The position numbers and the translations under genes were made by a program. From positions 303,089-367,088 of the forward strand of contig JBCBVY010000005.1 of NCBI GenBank assembly GCA_039817385.1: DNA of 64,000 bases, read 5' to 3'. The notes under the pieces were generated by a model. It did not search any database and was not told the origin of the DNA. It was given only the letters and a program-made list of their open reading frames with translations. Origin of the DNA: JBCBCP01 sp039817385. Its GTDB lineage: Bacteria; Pseudomonadota; Alphaproteobacteria; Rhodobacterales; Rhodobacteraceae. This document shows, piece by piece, positions 15,352 to 23,127 of this stretch (positions are counted from its first letter, which is position 1; every line of letters begins with the position of its first letter).

Positions 15352-15780
15352 ATGGCAGCCGTCAAATCCGGCGATACCGTCCACATCCACTACACCGGCA
15401 CCCTGCTTGACGGCACGGTTTTTGACAGCTCTGAAGGGCGCGACCCGCTGGCCTTCACGGTTGGCGCGGGGCAGGTGATCAAGGGGCTTGATGCGGTGTT
15501 GCCGGGGATGGAACTTGGCGCGCAGAAGAAAGTCTCGATCCCCGCGACGGATGCCTACGGTCCGATCAACCCGGCCTTGCGACAGGACGTGCCGCGGTCA
15601 AGCATCCCGGCAGACATTCGGGCAGAGCCGGGCACGCAGCTTCAAATGCAGGGGCCCAACGGGCAGATTATCCCGGTGACGATTGTGCAGGTGAACGACG
15701 AGGCCGTCACGCTGGACGCGAACCACCCGCTGGCCGGGCACGATTTGACCTTCGACTTCACGGTCGAAAAGATCGACTAG
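15352..15780 (+). CDS. FKBP-type peptidyl-prolyl isomerase, SlyD-like
   Basis: Predicted 142-residue protein with the FKBP domain split by an insert-in-flap as in SlyD: VHIHYTGTLLDGTVFDSSEGRDPLAFTVGAGQVIKG at the N-terminus, the flap with AYGPINPALRQDVPR, and DANHPLAGHDLTFDFTV at the end. Unlike SlyD of enterobacteria there is no His-rich metal-binding tail. It likely acts as a cytosolic chaperone/isomerase. The ATG at 15352 is preceded by a GGAGA ribosome-binding site. It is divergently placed to the HAD operon. Confidence 0.92.
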   Translation: MAAVKSGDTVHIHYTGTLLDGTVFDSSEGRDPLAFTVGAGQVIKGLDAVLPGMELGAQKKVSIPATDAYGPINPALRQDVPRSSIPADIRAEPGTQLQMQGPNGQIIPVTIVQVNDEAVTLDANHPLAGHDLTFDFTVEKID

Positions 15781-15885
15781 AGGCCAAAGCGGCCTTCCTT
15801 CTTCTGGCCCAAAATATGCCGGGGGACCGCCATTGTGCGCCATTGGTTCCAGCCCAACGGCGACGGGCTGGCCCCCACTCCGACC
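15781..15885. repeat. Mosaic intergenic repeat downstream of FKBP gene
   Basis: Immediately after the stop a short AGGCC/GGCCT hairpin is followed by a pyrimidine run. Then comes the 28-base core TTCTTCTGGCCC + AAAATATGCCGGGGG at 15798-15825 that recurs at 36735 and, altered, at 8191. At 15867-15885 lies GCTGGCCCCCACTCCGACC, which recurs at 28996. It probably works as a transcription terminator region and is a dispersed repeat. Confidence 0.65.
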
Positions 15886-15958
15886 AACGGGGCAAGCGCG
15901 CACAGATGTTCGCTTTGCGCTGTTTCCGGAACGGATAAGCCGCCAGCCGCTGGGGAGG

Positions 15959-16003
15959 CGATCCTTTGAAGGATCGCGCCCTGCCAATCCTTCAAAGGAT
16001 TGG
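15959..16003. repeat. Pair of perfect ATCCTT..AAGGAT palindromes
   Basis: CGATCCTTTGAAGGATCG (15959-15976) and CCAATCCTTCAAAGGATTGG (15984-16003) are consecutive perfect palindromes ending 4 bp before the fabI stop codon region. The same pair type, with single-base centres, recurs at 42700-42743. Function is unknown; they would fold as two short hairpins at the fabI mRNA 3' end. Confidence 0.75.
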
Positions 16004-16007
16004 GCGC

Positions 16008-16799
16008 CTAAAGGTGATCCGGCTGCGGCATTCCCAAAACGTGGAAACCGCCGTCGACCCGGATAATCTCGCCGGTCGTGCAGGCGCCCGCGTCGGAGGC
16101 GAGGTAAACCGCGGTGCCGCCCACCGCCTCCAGCGTCGCGTTTGAACGCAGGGGCGCGTTTGCATCGGCGTGTTTGTAGGTTTTGCGTGCGCCGCCGATT
16201 GCACTGCCCGCGAGTGTCTTCATCGGGCCGGGGCTGATCGCGTTGACGCGGATGCCGTCGGGGCCAAGGTCATTGGCCAGGTAGCGCGTGGCGCTCTCCA
16301 ACGCGGCCTTTGCCACGCCCATCACATTATAGTTCGGCACCACCCGGTTGGAGCCAATGTAGGTCAGCGTCATCAGGCAGCCGCCGTTTTCAAGCATAAG
16401 CGGGTGAGCGCGCCGCGCGACCTCAATGAGGCTGTAGGCGCTCACATCCATCGAGTGTTTGAAGTTGGCCCGTGTCGTGTTCAGCATCCGGCCCGTCAGC
16501 TCGGATTTGTCCGAATAGGCAATCGCATGGACGAGGAAATTGATCGTTGGCCAGCGGGCCTCAAGCGCGGCGAAAGCTGCGTCGAGGCTGTCATCGTCGG
16601 TGACGTCCACATCGACCATAAAGTCCGATCCCACAGAGGCCGCGAGCGGCTCCAGCCGTTTGCCAAACGCCTCGCCCTGGTAGGTAAAGGCCAGCTCCGC
16701 GCCCGCGTCGGCCATCGCTTTTGCGATCCCCCAGGCGATTGACCGGTCATTGGCCACGCCCATCACAAGGCCGCGCTTGCCGTTCAGAAGTCCTGTCAT
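16008..16799 (-). CDS. fabI: Enoyl-[acyl-carrier-protein] reductase FabI
   Basis: Predicted 263-residue short-chain dehydrogenase of the FabI type. It has the modified nucleotide motif GVANDRSIAWGIAKAM rather than GxxxGxG, and YNVMGVAKAALE carries the Tyr-x6-Lys catalytic pair. It reduces enoyl-ACP with NADH in the last step of each fatty acid elongation cycle. It is 4 bp downstream of fabB, so the two are cotranscribed. Its 3' end abuts the tandem palindromes. Confidence 0.95.
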   Translation of the reverse strand: MTGLLNGKRGLVMGVANDRSIAWGIAKAMADAGAELAFTYQGEAFGKRLEPLAASVGSDFMVDVDVTDDDSLDAAFAALEARWPTINFLVHAIAYSDKSELTGRMLNTTRANFKHSMDVSAYSLIEVARRAHPLMLENGGCLMTLTYIGSNRVVPNYNVMGVAKAALESATRYLANDLGPDGIRVNAISPGPMKTLAGSAIGGARKTYKHADANAPLRSNATLEAVGGTAVYLASDAGACTTGEIIRVDGGFHVLGMPQPDHL

Positions 16800-16803
16800 C
16801 CTA

Positions 16804-18030
16804 TCAATCCATATAGCGCGACAGGATCATCGACCCGTTTGTGCCGCCAAAGCCAAAGCTGTTTGTCATTACCGAGTCGAGGCCCGCATGTTCCACCAGC
16901 GCGGTGGCAATCTCGCCATCTTTCAGCGCGGGATCGCGTGTTTCGACGTTGATCGACGGTGCAATGAAATCGTGGCGCAGCATCAGAAGGCTGAAGATCG
17001 CCTCCAGCGCGCCCGCCGCGCCCTGCGCGTGGCCCGTCATTGACTTGGTCGAGCTGATGACCGGGGCGCTGCCCCCAAAGACCCGGCGCACCGCCTCGAC
17101 TTCGCCCACATCGCCCACGGGGGTCGAGGTGCCATGCGCGTTGATATAGCCCACCGTGCGGCCTTCGGGCAGGGTGGCCTTGGCCAGTTCCATCGCCCGC
17201 GCGCCGCCTTCGCCCGAGGGGGCCACCATGTCGTGCCCGTCAGAGGTGGCGGCATAGCCTGTCACTTCGGCGTAAATGGCCGCGCCGCGCGCGCGGGCGT
17301 GTTCCAGCTCCTCGAGCACCACGATGCCGCCGCCGCCCGAAATCACAAACCCATCCCGGTCCGCATCGAAGGCGCGGGAGGCCCGCTCGGGCGTGTCGTT
17401 GTATTTGGAGGACATCGCGCCCATCGCGTCAAAGAGGCAAGACAGCGTCCAGTCCAGCTCTTCTCCGCCACCCGCAAACATCACGTCCTGTTTGCCCAGC
17501 ATGATCTGCTCGGCTGCGTTGCCGATGCAGTGCAGGGAGGTCGAGCAGGCCGAGGTGATCGAATAGTTGACGCCCTTGATCTTGTAGGCCGTCGCGAGGT
17601 TCGCGCTGATGGTGGAGGACATGCATTTGGGCACCGCAAAGGGGCCGATGCGCTTGGTCGCGCCGGTTTTCAGAACCGTCTGGTGCGCGGTGAGCATCGC
17701 AGATGTCGATGGCCCGCCAGACCCGGCCACCAGGCCAGTGCGCGGGTTCACGATGTCTGCGTCCTCAAGGCCCGCATCCGCAATCGCCTCGGCCATCGCG
17801 ATATGGGCATAAGCAGCGCCGGGGCCCATAAAGCGCAACGTGCGCTTGTCCACATGCTCGGCCACGTCCAGCTTCAGAGTGCCCGCGATTTGGCTGCGAA
17901 AGCCGTGCTCGGCCATCTCGGGGCTGGCGACGATGCCCGACCGGCCCGCCTTTAGGCTCTCCAGGACTTCGCCCGTATTGTTCCCGATCGAGGACACGAT
18001 GCCCAAACCGGTTACGACAACTCTTCGCAT
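16804..18030 (-). CDS. fabB: 3-oxoacyl-[acyl-carrier-protein] synthase I (FabB)
   Basis: Predicted 408-residue ketosynthase. Active-site Cys in TSACSTSLH, His in NAHGTSTPVGD and in SMTGHAQGAAGA, and the FGFGGTNGS C-terminal loop are present. In FabA/FabB organisms this enzyme elongates unsaturated intermediates. The ATG at 18030 (MRRVVVTGLG) matches the normal family start; the longer frame is not conserved. It lies upstream of fabI, and fabA lies 1 kb further upstream, separated by a DoxX gene and a terminator. Confidence 0.95.
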   Translation of the reverse strand: MRRVVVTGLGIVSSIGNNTGEVLESLKAGRSGIVASPEMAEHGFRSQIAGTLKLDVAEHVDKRTLRFMGPGAAYAHIAMAEAIADAGLEDADIVNPRTGLVAGSGGPSTSAMLTAHQTVLKTGATKRIGPFAVPKCMSSTISANLATAYKIKGVNYSITSACSTSLHCIGNAAEQIMLGKQDVMFAGGGEELDWTLSCLFDAMGAMSSKYNDTPERASRAFDADRDGFVISGGGGIVVLEELEHARARGAAIYAEVTGYAATSDGHDMVAPSGEGGARAMELAKATLPEGRTVGYINAHGTSTPVGDVGEVEAVRRVFGGSAPVISSTKSMTGHAQGAAGALEAIFSLLMLRHDFIAPSINVETRDPALKDGEIATALVEHAGLDSVMTNSFGFGGTNGSMILSRYMD

Positions 18031-18403
18031 GGCTCCCCCACTGACTGCGCGCCGCCTCTCTAAGGCAGGGCGATGTGGCACCGCAAGCACTTAGCGGCGG
18101 AGCGCCAGGTTGCTGCCGCGCCCGCGTGCAACGCGCAGAGCGCGAGGAATGACGATCAGCGACAGCAGCAGCCACAACCGGCTGCCACCCCGTCACGGCA
18201 ACGCGCTCTGATCAGGTAAGACCTGCATCGCGATAACCGCGCGACCTGTCAGAACCGCCGCTGTGCCATGCGCCCGCTCGCGGAAAAGCACAACGAGGAT
18301 CTGGAGCGGGAGCAACACAGGGCTTTGCCACAAGGCAAAGACCAGCACCATCAGGGCCAGACTTTGCCAATATTCGCGAAGATACGTTACGCGCACCTCG
18401 CAT
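18031..18403. other. Intergenic stretch between fabB and the DoxX terminator
   Basis: About 370 bp with no convincing gene. A minus-strand frame (18193-18396, GTG start, one hydrophobic span) starts directly after the DoxX terminator with no visible ribosome-binding site, so I do not call it. The fabBI promoter should lie here, but I cannot place boxes with confidence. Confidence 0.5.
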
Positions 18404-18438
18404 GAAAAAGCCCGGCAGCCACAACGGGCTGCCGGGCC
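18404..18438 (-). terminator. Intrinsic terminator of DoxX gene
   Basis: GCCCGGCAGCC (18410-18420) pairs perfectly with GGCTGCCGGGC (18427-18437). On the minus strand the hairpin is followed by TTTTT (complement of 18405-18409). It lies 22 bp after the DoxX stop. Confidence 0.85.
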
Positions 18439-18459
18439 GGCCCGTCGCGGGCGCGGCTG

Positions 18460-18882
18460 TTAAATCAGCGCACGGCCTTTCACGTCCCCGTTCCCGCGGA
18501 ACAGGAAGAACAGACCGCCTGCAAGCAGAAGGCCCTGCAACTGCCAGCCGCTGAACGGGCCGAAATAGATCATCACGATCACACCTGCGACGACGGCGGA
18601 AATCGCAAAGCCGCCAAGCCGCGTCAGCAGGTCCGTCATCCAGTTGTTGCGGATGATGCCGCCGACCAGGATCGCCGCGCCGCCGGCGAACTCGGCCAGC
18701 GTCGCAAGGGCAAAGGCCCAGAGCGGTAGGCCGTAGCCTTCGGCCTGCGCCGCAAAGCCGGGGATCTTGAAGGTCGCCTGTTCGATGATGATGATCGCGA
18801 GGGGAATTCGAATAAACCAGTCCGCGCTGCGGATGGTGGGAAGGCGCCGCGCGGAGGCGGCGGCGGTGTCAAGCATTGCCAT
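18460..18882 (-). CDS. DoxX family membrane protein
   Basis: Predicted 140-residue, four-span membrane protein. DoxX features include RIPLAIIIIEQATFKIPGFAAQAEGYGLPLWAFALATLAEFAGGAAILVGG, in which the E-F-x-GG helix is typical. Members act in redox or thiol-linked membrane complexes, though the precise role varies. It sits between fabA and fabB with its own terminator, so it is probably monocistronic. The start at 18882 (MAMLDTAAASARR) is preceded by a GGAGA ribosome-binding site on the minus strand. Confidence 0.85.
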   Translation of the reverse strand: MAMLDTAAASARRLPTIRSADWFIRIPLAIIIIEQATFKIPGFAAQAEGYGLPLWAFALATLAEFAGGAAILVGGIIRNNWMTDLLTRLGGFAISAVVAGVIVMIYFGPFSGWQLQGLLLAGGLFFLFRGNGDVKGRALI

Positions 18883-19035
18883 TGGGGCGTCTCCTTATCC
18901 AAGGTCCAAAATGCAGCGCGGCGCACAAACGCTGCAGTCACGGAAAGGTATATGGAGAGGCCAGCGATTTAGATCATAAGCCGCGTCATTCCGCCGCGAA
19001 ATTGGGGTTTGACAGTATGCAGCGGTATGCGGTGG

Positions 19036-19545
19036 CTAGCTTTCGCTCAGCGCGACCTTCATGTCGGTGACGCGGTAAATCTCTTCGCCATCCGCCTCGA
19101 CCATGCCATTGGCGACGCCCATCGTCAGGCGGCGGGTCTGCATCGCCTTGGTGAAGTCGACGTAATAGGTCAGCATCTTGCGGTCGGGCCGCACCATGCC
19201 GGTCAGCTTCACTTCGCCCACACCCAGCGCGTAGCCGCGCCCCTTCCAGCCGCGCCAGCCGAGGTTGAAGCCCGTCAGCTGCCACAAGCCATCAAGCCCA
19301 AGGCAGCCGGGCATGATCGGGTTTCCAGGAAAGTGGCAATCAAAGAACCACAGCTCGGGCGTGATGTCGAATTCGGCAACAACGTGACCTTTGCCATGCG
19401 CCCCGCCGTCGCCCGAGATATCGGTGATGCGGTCCATCATCAGCATGGGCGGTTCGGGCAGTTGCGCGTTGCCGGGGCCAAACAGTTCCCCGCGGGCGCA
19501 TTTCAGCAACGCATCGCGGTCAAAGCTGGTGGGGTAGTCGGACAT
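19036..19545 (-). CDS. fabA: 3-hydroxydecanoyl-[acyl-carrier-protein] dehydratase/isomerase FabA
   Basis: Predicted 169-residue hot-dog enzyme. The signature FDCHFPGNPIMPGCLGLDGLWQL (about residues 68-90) holds the catalytic His, and the Asp lies in the GLDGLWQ helix. FabA dehydrates 3-hydroxydecanoyl-ACP and isomerises the product to the cis-3 isomer, the branch point to unsaturated fatty acids. FabB in the same region completes the pair. It is divergent from the 2-oxoglutarate oxygenase gene with a 109-bp shared control region. Confidence 0.96.
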   Translation of the reverse strand: MSDYPTSFDRDALLKCARGELFGPGNAQLPEPPMLMMDRITDISGDGGAHGKGHVVAEFDITPELWFFDCHFPGNPIMPGCLGLDGLWQLTGFNLGWRGWKGRGYALGVGEVKLTGMVRPDRKMLTYYVDFTKAMQTRRLTMGVANGMVEADGEEIYRVTDMKVALSES

Positions 19546-19654
19546 TGCGCACGGCCTTTCTCGTCAAGGGTGGCGCCCCCTAACATCCGTGCCGGGGCCT
19601 TGCCAAGCCTTGCAGGGTCTTGTCGCCGCGTCCCGCGCGGGCCAAGCTGGCGCC

Positions 19655-20440
19655 ATGCAGGATGTGTTGGACCTGGACCGCTACCCGCTGGATGCCCCCG
19701 CAAGCCCGGGCTTTGCGGGGCTTGTGGCGTCGTGCCGGGCTGCGCTGGTGGCGGAGGGCCTGTTCAACTTGCCGGGTTTCCTGTTGCCGGACGCGGTGGC
19801 GCGTACGCTGAGCCATGTCCGCCCGCGCCTTGCCACCCAAAGCTTCCACCACGCACGCGATCACAACATCTATTTCTCGGAAACCGTCCCGGGCCTCGCC
19901 CCGGACGATCCCGCGCTGGCCAAGGTCACGACGCAGAACCATACGCTTTGCCATGATCAGCTCAGGGGCACACCGCTTGACGCGCTCTACACCTGGCAGC
20001 CCTTCATGAACTTTCTGGCCGCTGTCACGGGCAACGCGGCACTTTACACGATGGATGACCCGCTGTCGGGTGTGAACGTGCTGGAATACCGGCGGGGCGA
20101 GGCGCTGAACTGGCATTTCGACCGGTCGGTCTTTACCACCACACTCCTTTTGCAACGGCCCGAGGTCGGGGGCGATTTCGAATATGTGCGCGATCTGCGC
20201 AGCGCCGAAGATCCCAACCATGCAGGCATCGCCGCCCTGCTGCGCGGGGAGGTCGAGACGCGCCTGCTCAGTCAGGAGCCGGGTACGCTGAACGTCTTTT
20301 TGGGCGTGAACACGGCGCACCGGGTCACGCCGCCCACGGCGGGGCCATCGCGCATCGTCTCTGTGCTGGCGCATTATGACCGGCCCGGCGTGCGCTTTTC
20401 TCAGGCCGAGCAAATGGGGTTCTATGGTCGCACCGCTTAA
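19655..20440 (+). CDS. 2-oxoglutarate/Fe(II)-dependent oxygenase
   Basis: Predicted 261-residue double-stranded beta-helix oxygenase. The iron facial triad is visible as His154 and Asp156 in NWHFDRSVF and His222 in NTAHRVTPP. Arg233 in GPSRIVSVLAHY is the expected 2-oxoglutarate carboxylate anchor. The Asp at 156 argues for a hydroxylase rather than a BesD-like halogenase, where that position is Gly or Ala. The ATG at 19655 begins the conserved part. It lies directly upstream of irr and diverges from fabA. The substrate is unknown. Confidence 0.85.
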   Translation: MQDVLDLDRYPLDAPASPGFAGLVASCRAALVAEGLFNLPGFLLPDAVARTLSHVRPRLATQSFHHARDHNIYFSETVPGLAPDDPALAKVTTQNHTLCHDQLRGTPLDALYTWQPFMNFLAAVTGNAALYTMDDPLSGVNVLEYRRGEALNWHFDRSVFTTTLLLQRPEVGGDFEYVRDLRSAEDPNHAGIAALLRGEVETRLLSQEPGTLNVFLGVNTAHRVTPPTAGPSRIVSVLAHYDRPGVRFSQAEQMGFYGRTA

Positions 20441-20459
20441 GGCTGCGACCAGTTCGCAA

Positions 20460-20489
20460 TTGAAACCGCGTCGGTTCACACCCTATATT
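20460..20489 (+). promoter_or_regulatory. Predicted sigma-70-type promoter of irr
   Basis: TTGAAA at 20460-20465 and TATATT at 20484-20489 with an 18-bp spacer, 26 bp before the irr ATG. Both boxes are near consensus for a Rhodobacterales promoter. Confidence 0.6.
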
Positions 20490-20515
20490 CACTACAGAAC
20501 AACGCGAGACGTAGC

Positions 20516-20938
20516 ATGAGCCACGAAGCCGCAGATACCGTCGCCAAAGATTGGCTGACCAGCGCAGGACTGCGCCCGACCCGGCAGCGCACGACGCTGG
20601 CGCACCTGCTCGTGGGTGACGGGCAGCACCGGCATGTGACCGCCGAAAGCCTTTTTGATTCCGCGAAACAGCAAGGCGAAGCGGTGTCTTTGGCCACTGT
20701 CTACAACACGCTGCGCGCCTTCTGTGCGGCGGGGCTTCTGCAGGAAGTCACGGTCGACGGCTCCAAAAGCTACTTTGACACGAACACCCATGACCACCCG
20801 CATTTCTTCTGGGAAGATGAGGGCAAGCTGACCGATGCACCGTCCGATCAGCTTGTGATCGCTCGGGTGCCCGACGCGCCGGAGGGGGCAGAGATTGCCT
20901 CGGTCGATGTGGTGATTCGTCTGCGCAAGACGCAGTAA
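20516..20938 (+). CDS. irr: Iron response regulator Irr (Fur family)
   Basis: Predicted 140-residue Fur-family repressor. The winged-helix region has GLRPTRQRTTLAHLLV and SLATVYNTLRAFCAAGLL; the metal/heme region has NTHDHPHFFWEDEGKL with the HxH. Length and the short C-terminus fit Irr, which responds to heme availability and controls iron genes in Alphaproteobacteria through ICE boxes. Location beside fabA is the usual Rhodobacterales arrangement. It is flanked on both sides by iron-dependent oxygenase genes. Confidence 0.93.
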   Translation: MSHEAADTVAKDWLTSAGLRPTRQRTTLAHLLVGDGQHRHVTAESLFDSAKQQGEAVSLATVYNTLRAFCAAGLLQEVTVDGSKSYFDTNTHDHPHFFWEDEGKLTDAPSDQLVIARVPDAPEGAEIASVDVVIRLRKTQ

Positions 20939-20949
20939 AGCGCACATCG

Positions 20950-21765
20950 GTGCGCAACATAGTGCAGAACCTTGCTTCCCCCGAAGATGTCGCCGCCTAT
21001 CGCCGCGACGGCGCGGTGGTGATCCGTGGCCTGTTTGCGGGCCATGTCGAGACACTGCGCGCCGGGGTTGCCCGCAACATGGCGGAGCCTGGGCCCTTTG
21101 CCTCCGAAAACGAGCGCGCGGGGGAAACGGGGCGGTTCTTTGACGATTATTGCAACTGGCAGCGTATCCCCGAATTCGCCGAAGTGATCGAGCAAAGCCC
21201 CGCGGCAGAGGTCGCTGCCGCGCTGATGGGCTGCGAGACGGTGCAGCTTTTCCACGATCACGTGCTGGTAAAAGAGCCGGGCACCTCAATGGCCACGCCC
21301 TGGCACTCGGACGGGCCGTATTACTTTGTGTCCGGCCAACAGGTCGTCAGCTTCTGGGCGCCTTTGGACCCGGTAAAGGAGGCCACGCTGCGCCTCGTTG
21401 CCGGCTCGCACCTGTGGGACAAGGACGTGCTGCCGACCCGCTGGGCGAAGGGGGACGCGTTCTTTGATCCGGCGCCCTACCGTTCGGTGCCCGACCCCGA
21501 TGCCGAGGGGATGCGCGTGCTGGAATGGGAGATGCAGCCAGGTGATGCGGTCGCCTTCCACTACCGCACTTTGCACGGCGCGCGCGGCAACACCGCCGCC
21601 ACCCGCCGCCGCGCCTTTTCGCTGCGCCTTGTGGGCGAGGACGCGCGTTATACCGAACGCCCCGGCCCAACCTCCCCGCCATTTCCTGGGCACGGCATGA
21701 CCGAAGGCCAGCGCCTTCGGGACGACTGGTTTCCGATCCTGCGCAGCGGCGAAGGGCCGGTCTGA
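20950..21765 (+). CDS. Phytanoyl-CoA dioxygenase (PhyH) family protein
   Basis: Predicted 271-residue Fe(II)/2-oxoglutarate oxygenase. The iron site is His119 and Asp121 in TPWHSDGPYYF and His209 in RTLHGARGN; an Arg about 10 residues later (TRRRAFSLR) binds 2-oxoglutarate. It starts with GTG 11 bp after the irr stop and so is probably cotranscribed with irr. Related bacterial enzymes hydroxylate small amines, amino acids or alkylphosphonates. The substrate is not deducible here. Confidence 0.88.
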   Translation: MRNIVQNLASPEDVAAYRRDGAVVIRGLFAGHVETLRAGVARNMAEPGPFASENERAGETGRFFDDYCNWQRIPEFAEVIEQSPAAEVAAALMGCETVQLFHDHVLVKEPGTSMATPWHSDGPYYFVSGQQVVSFWAPLDPVKEATLRLVAGSHLWDKDVLPTRWAKGDAFFDPAPYRSVPDPDAEGMRVLEWEMQPGDAVAFHYRTLHGARGNTAATRRRAFSLRLVGEDARYTERPGPTSPPFPGHGMTEGQRLRDDWFPILRSGEGPV

Positions 21766-21810
21766 GCCCAAACTGTCGGAGACTGCGCCGCAGCAACGAC
21801 GAATGACAGG

Positions 21811-22014
21811 TTATCGACGGCGCCCCCAGGCAATTCTGGACCAGAGGAGTTCGTGCAGAAAGTATGAGCAGAACCCGGTGCATGTCGCGGCAATGGCGAT
21901 ACCGCCGCCTGCCGACACGGAGCCGGTGAAAAGCCAGCCGATCGCAAGCATCACGAAAAAGCCCGCGATCTGCCAGGTCAGAGCTTTCATAAACAGTCGT
22001 TGATGCGTATCCAT
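21811..22014 (-). CDS. DUF2061 small membrane protein
   Basis: Predicted 67-residue protein with two spans. RLFMKALTWQIAGFFVMLAIGWLFTGSV and the ending ELLWSRIAWG match the DUF2061 (COG3205-type) family, whose pattern K-x-x-x-[WY]-[KR]-x-x-[AG] at the start and E-x-x-W-x-[KR]-x-x-WG at the end is characteristic. Function unknown. It diverges from the XRE regulator. Confidence 0.88.
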   Translation of the reverse strand: MDTHQRLFMKALTWQIAGFFVMLAIGWLFTGSVSAGGGIAIAATCTGFCSYFLHELLWSRIAWGRRR

Positions 22015-22097
22015 CGTCGCGCCTCCACCTTTATTCCAGCGCCACTTAAGCGGTCGCGGTCTGGTTCGAGAATTTGGTAAATTCGCTGCACGATGTT

Positions 22098-22125
22098 TGC
22101 ATTGCAGTGTTTAATCTGCAATGCA
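22098..22125. promoter_or_regulatory. Palindromic operator candidate before XRE regulator
   Basis: TGCATTGCAG (22098-22107), 8-bp spacer, CTGCAATGCA (22116-22125): a perfect 10-bp inverted repeat ending 6 bp before the regulator start. The half-site spacing of about two helical turns suits an XRE-family dimer and suggests autoregulation. Confidence 0.65.
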
Positions 22126-22131
22126 GCTAAT

Positions 22132-22977
22132 ATGGCTAGACGAGATCGCGTAGACCTGTTTCGCAGCCGCCTGGAGGGCGCAACGGCAGGGGCTGGAATG
22201 TCAAAAAGCCAACTTGCGCGGGCAACCGGGGTCGACCGCTCGACCATTGGTCAGCTGTTCAAGAAGGACCTGACGCGGTTGCCGAACGCTCAGCTGGCCG
22301 CGGACATTGCCGCAGCACTTGGGGTAAGCCTCGACTGGCTGATGGGATTGAGCAATCGCCCCGAGCGGCCTGCCGCGATCCTGGCCTCGGCCATTTCGTT
22401 TGCCCAGGCCGAGCGCACCACGAGCGGTGACCAGATCCTCGAATGGCATCGCGAATCCGCCGGGAGCAAGATCCGCCACGTCCCCGCCACACTGCCCGAG
22501 ATGCTGAAAACCGAGGCGTTCCTTGAATGGGAGTACACCACGCTGTCGCCAGAGGGTGTCGATCAGGTCAAGACCGAGGCAAAGGAGCGACTTGACTGGG
22601 TGATTTCGGGCGAGGCGGATTACGAGATTGCAATCCCGATGCACGAAGTAACCTCGCTGGTGCAGGGCAGCGGGTATTATGAAGGTCTGAGTGCGGCGCA
22701 GCGAAAAGAGCAGTTGCGGGTGATCGCGCAGCAAGCCGTCGATCTCTATCCACGGCTGCGCCTGTTTCTCTACGACGCCCATGCGCTCTACAGCGCACCG
22801 GTCACCGTCTTCAGCAATGATTTGGCCATTCTTTATGTCGGCCAATGCTACATCGCGTTAAGAGAGCGTCAACGCGTCAAGGCGCTGACAGACCATTTCG
22901 ATTGGCTCGTGAAACGCTGCGCGGTCGATGCCAGAGATGTGAGCGATTTCTTGGGTCGTCTTGCCGTCACGGGTTGA
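22132..22977 (+). CDS. XRE-family transcriptional regulator with large C-terminal domain
   Basis: Predicted 281-residue regulator. Residues about 20-80 form an HTH_3 domain: MSKSQLARATGVDRSTIGQLF is the helix-turn-helix and ALGVSLDWLMGLS its usual end. The remaining about 200 residues (MLKTEAFLEWEY..., then a Tyr- and Leu-rich region) form a domain I do not recognise, perhaps ligand sensing. I chose the ATG at 22132 because the upstream frame would translate through the palindrome. No clear ribosome-binding site precedes it, so the message may be leaderless. Its target beyond itself is unknown. Confidence 0.82.
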   Translation: MARRDRVDLFRSRLEGATAGAGMSKSQLARATGVDRSTIGQLFKKDLTRLPNAQLAADIAAALGVSLDWLMGLSNRPERPAAILASAISFAQAERTTSGDQILEWHRESAGSKIRHVPATLPEMLKTEAFLEWEYTTLSPEGVDQVKTEAKERLDWVISGEADYEIAIPMHEVTSLVQGSGYYEGLSAAQRKEQLRVIAQQAVDLYPRLRLFLYDAHALYSAPVTVFSNDLAILYVGQCYIALRERQRVKALTDHFDWLVKRCAVDARDVSDFLGRLAVTG

Positions 22978-23127
22978 ACCGCACAACGAACGCCCGTGAG
23001 CCTGCCGGTTTTGATGGCCGCGGGCATTGGGCCCAACATCAAGCGCGCTTTGCCCCGCAAACCACCCGTCAGCCTAAAGGCAACAGCAGCGGCCTGCGCC
23101 TATCACACCAAACTATCTCACTGAGCC

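Noticed and set aside
18193..18396. 67-codon minus-strand frame with one hydrophobic span
   Set aside because: GTG start directly behind the DoxX terminator, no ribosome-binding site seen, and weaker third-position GC than neighbours. It could be revived if conserved in relatives.
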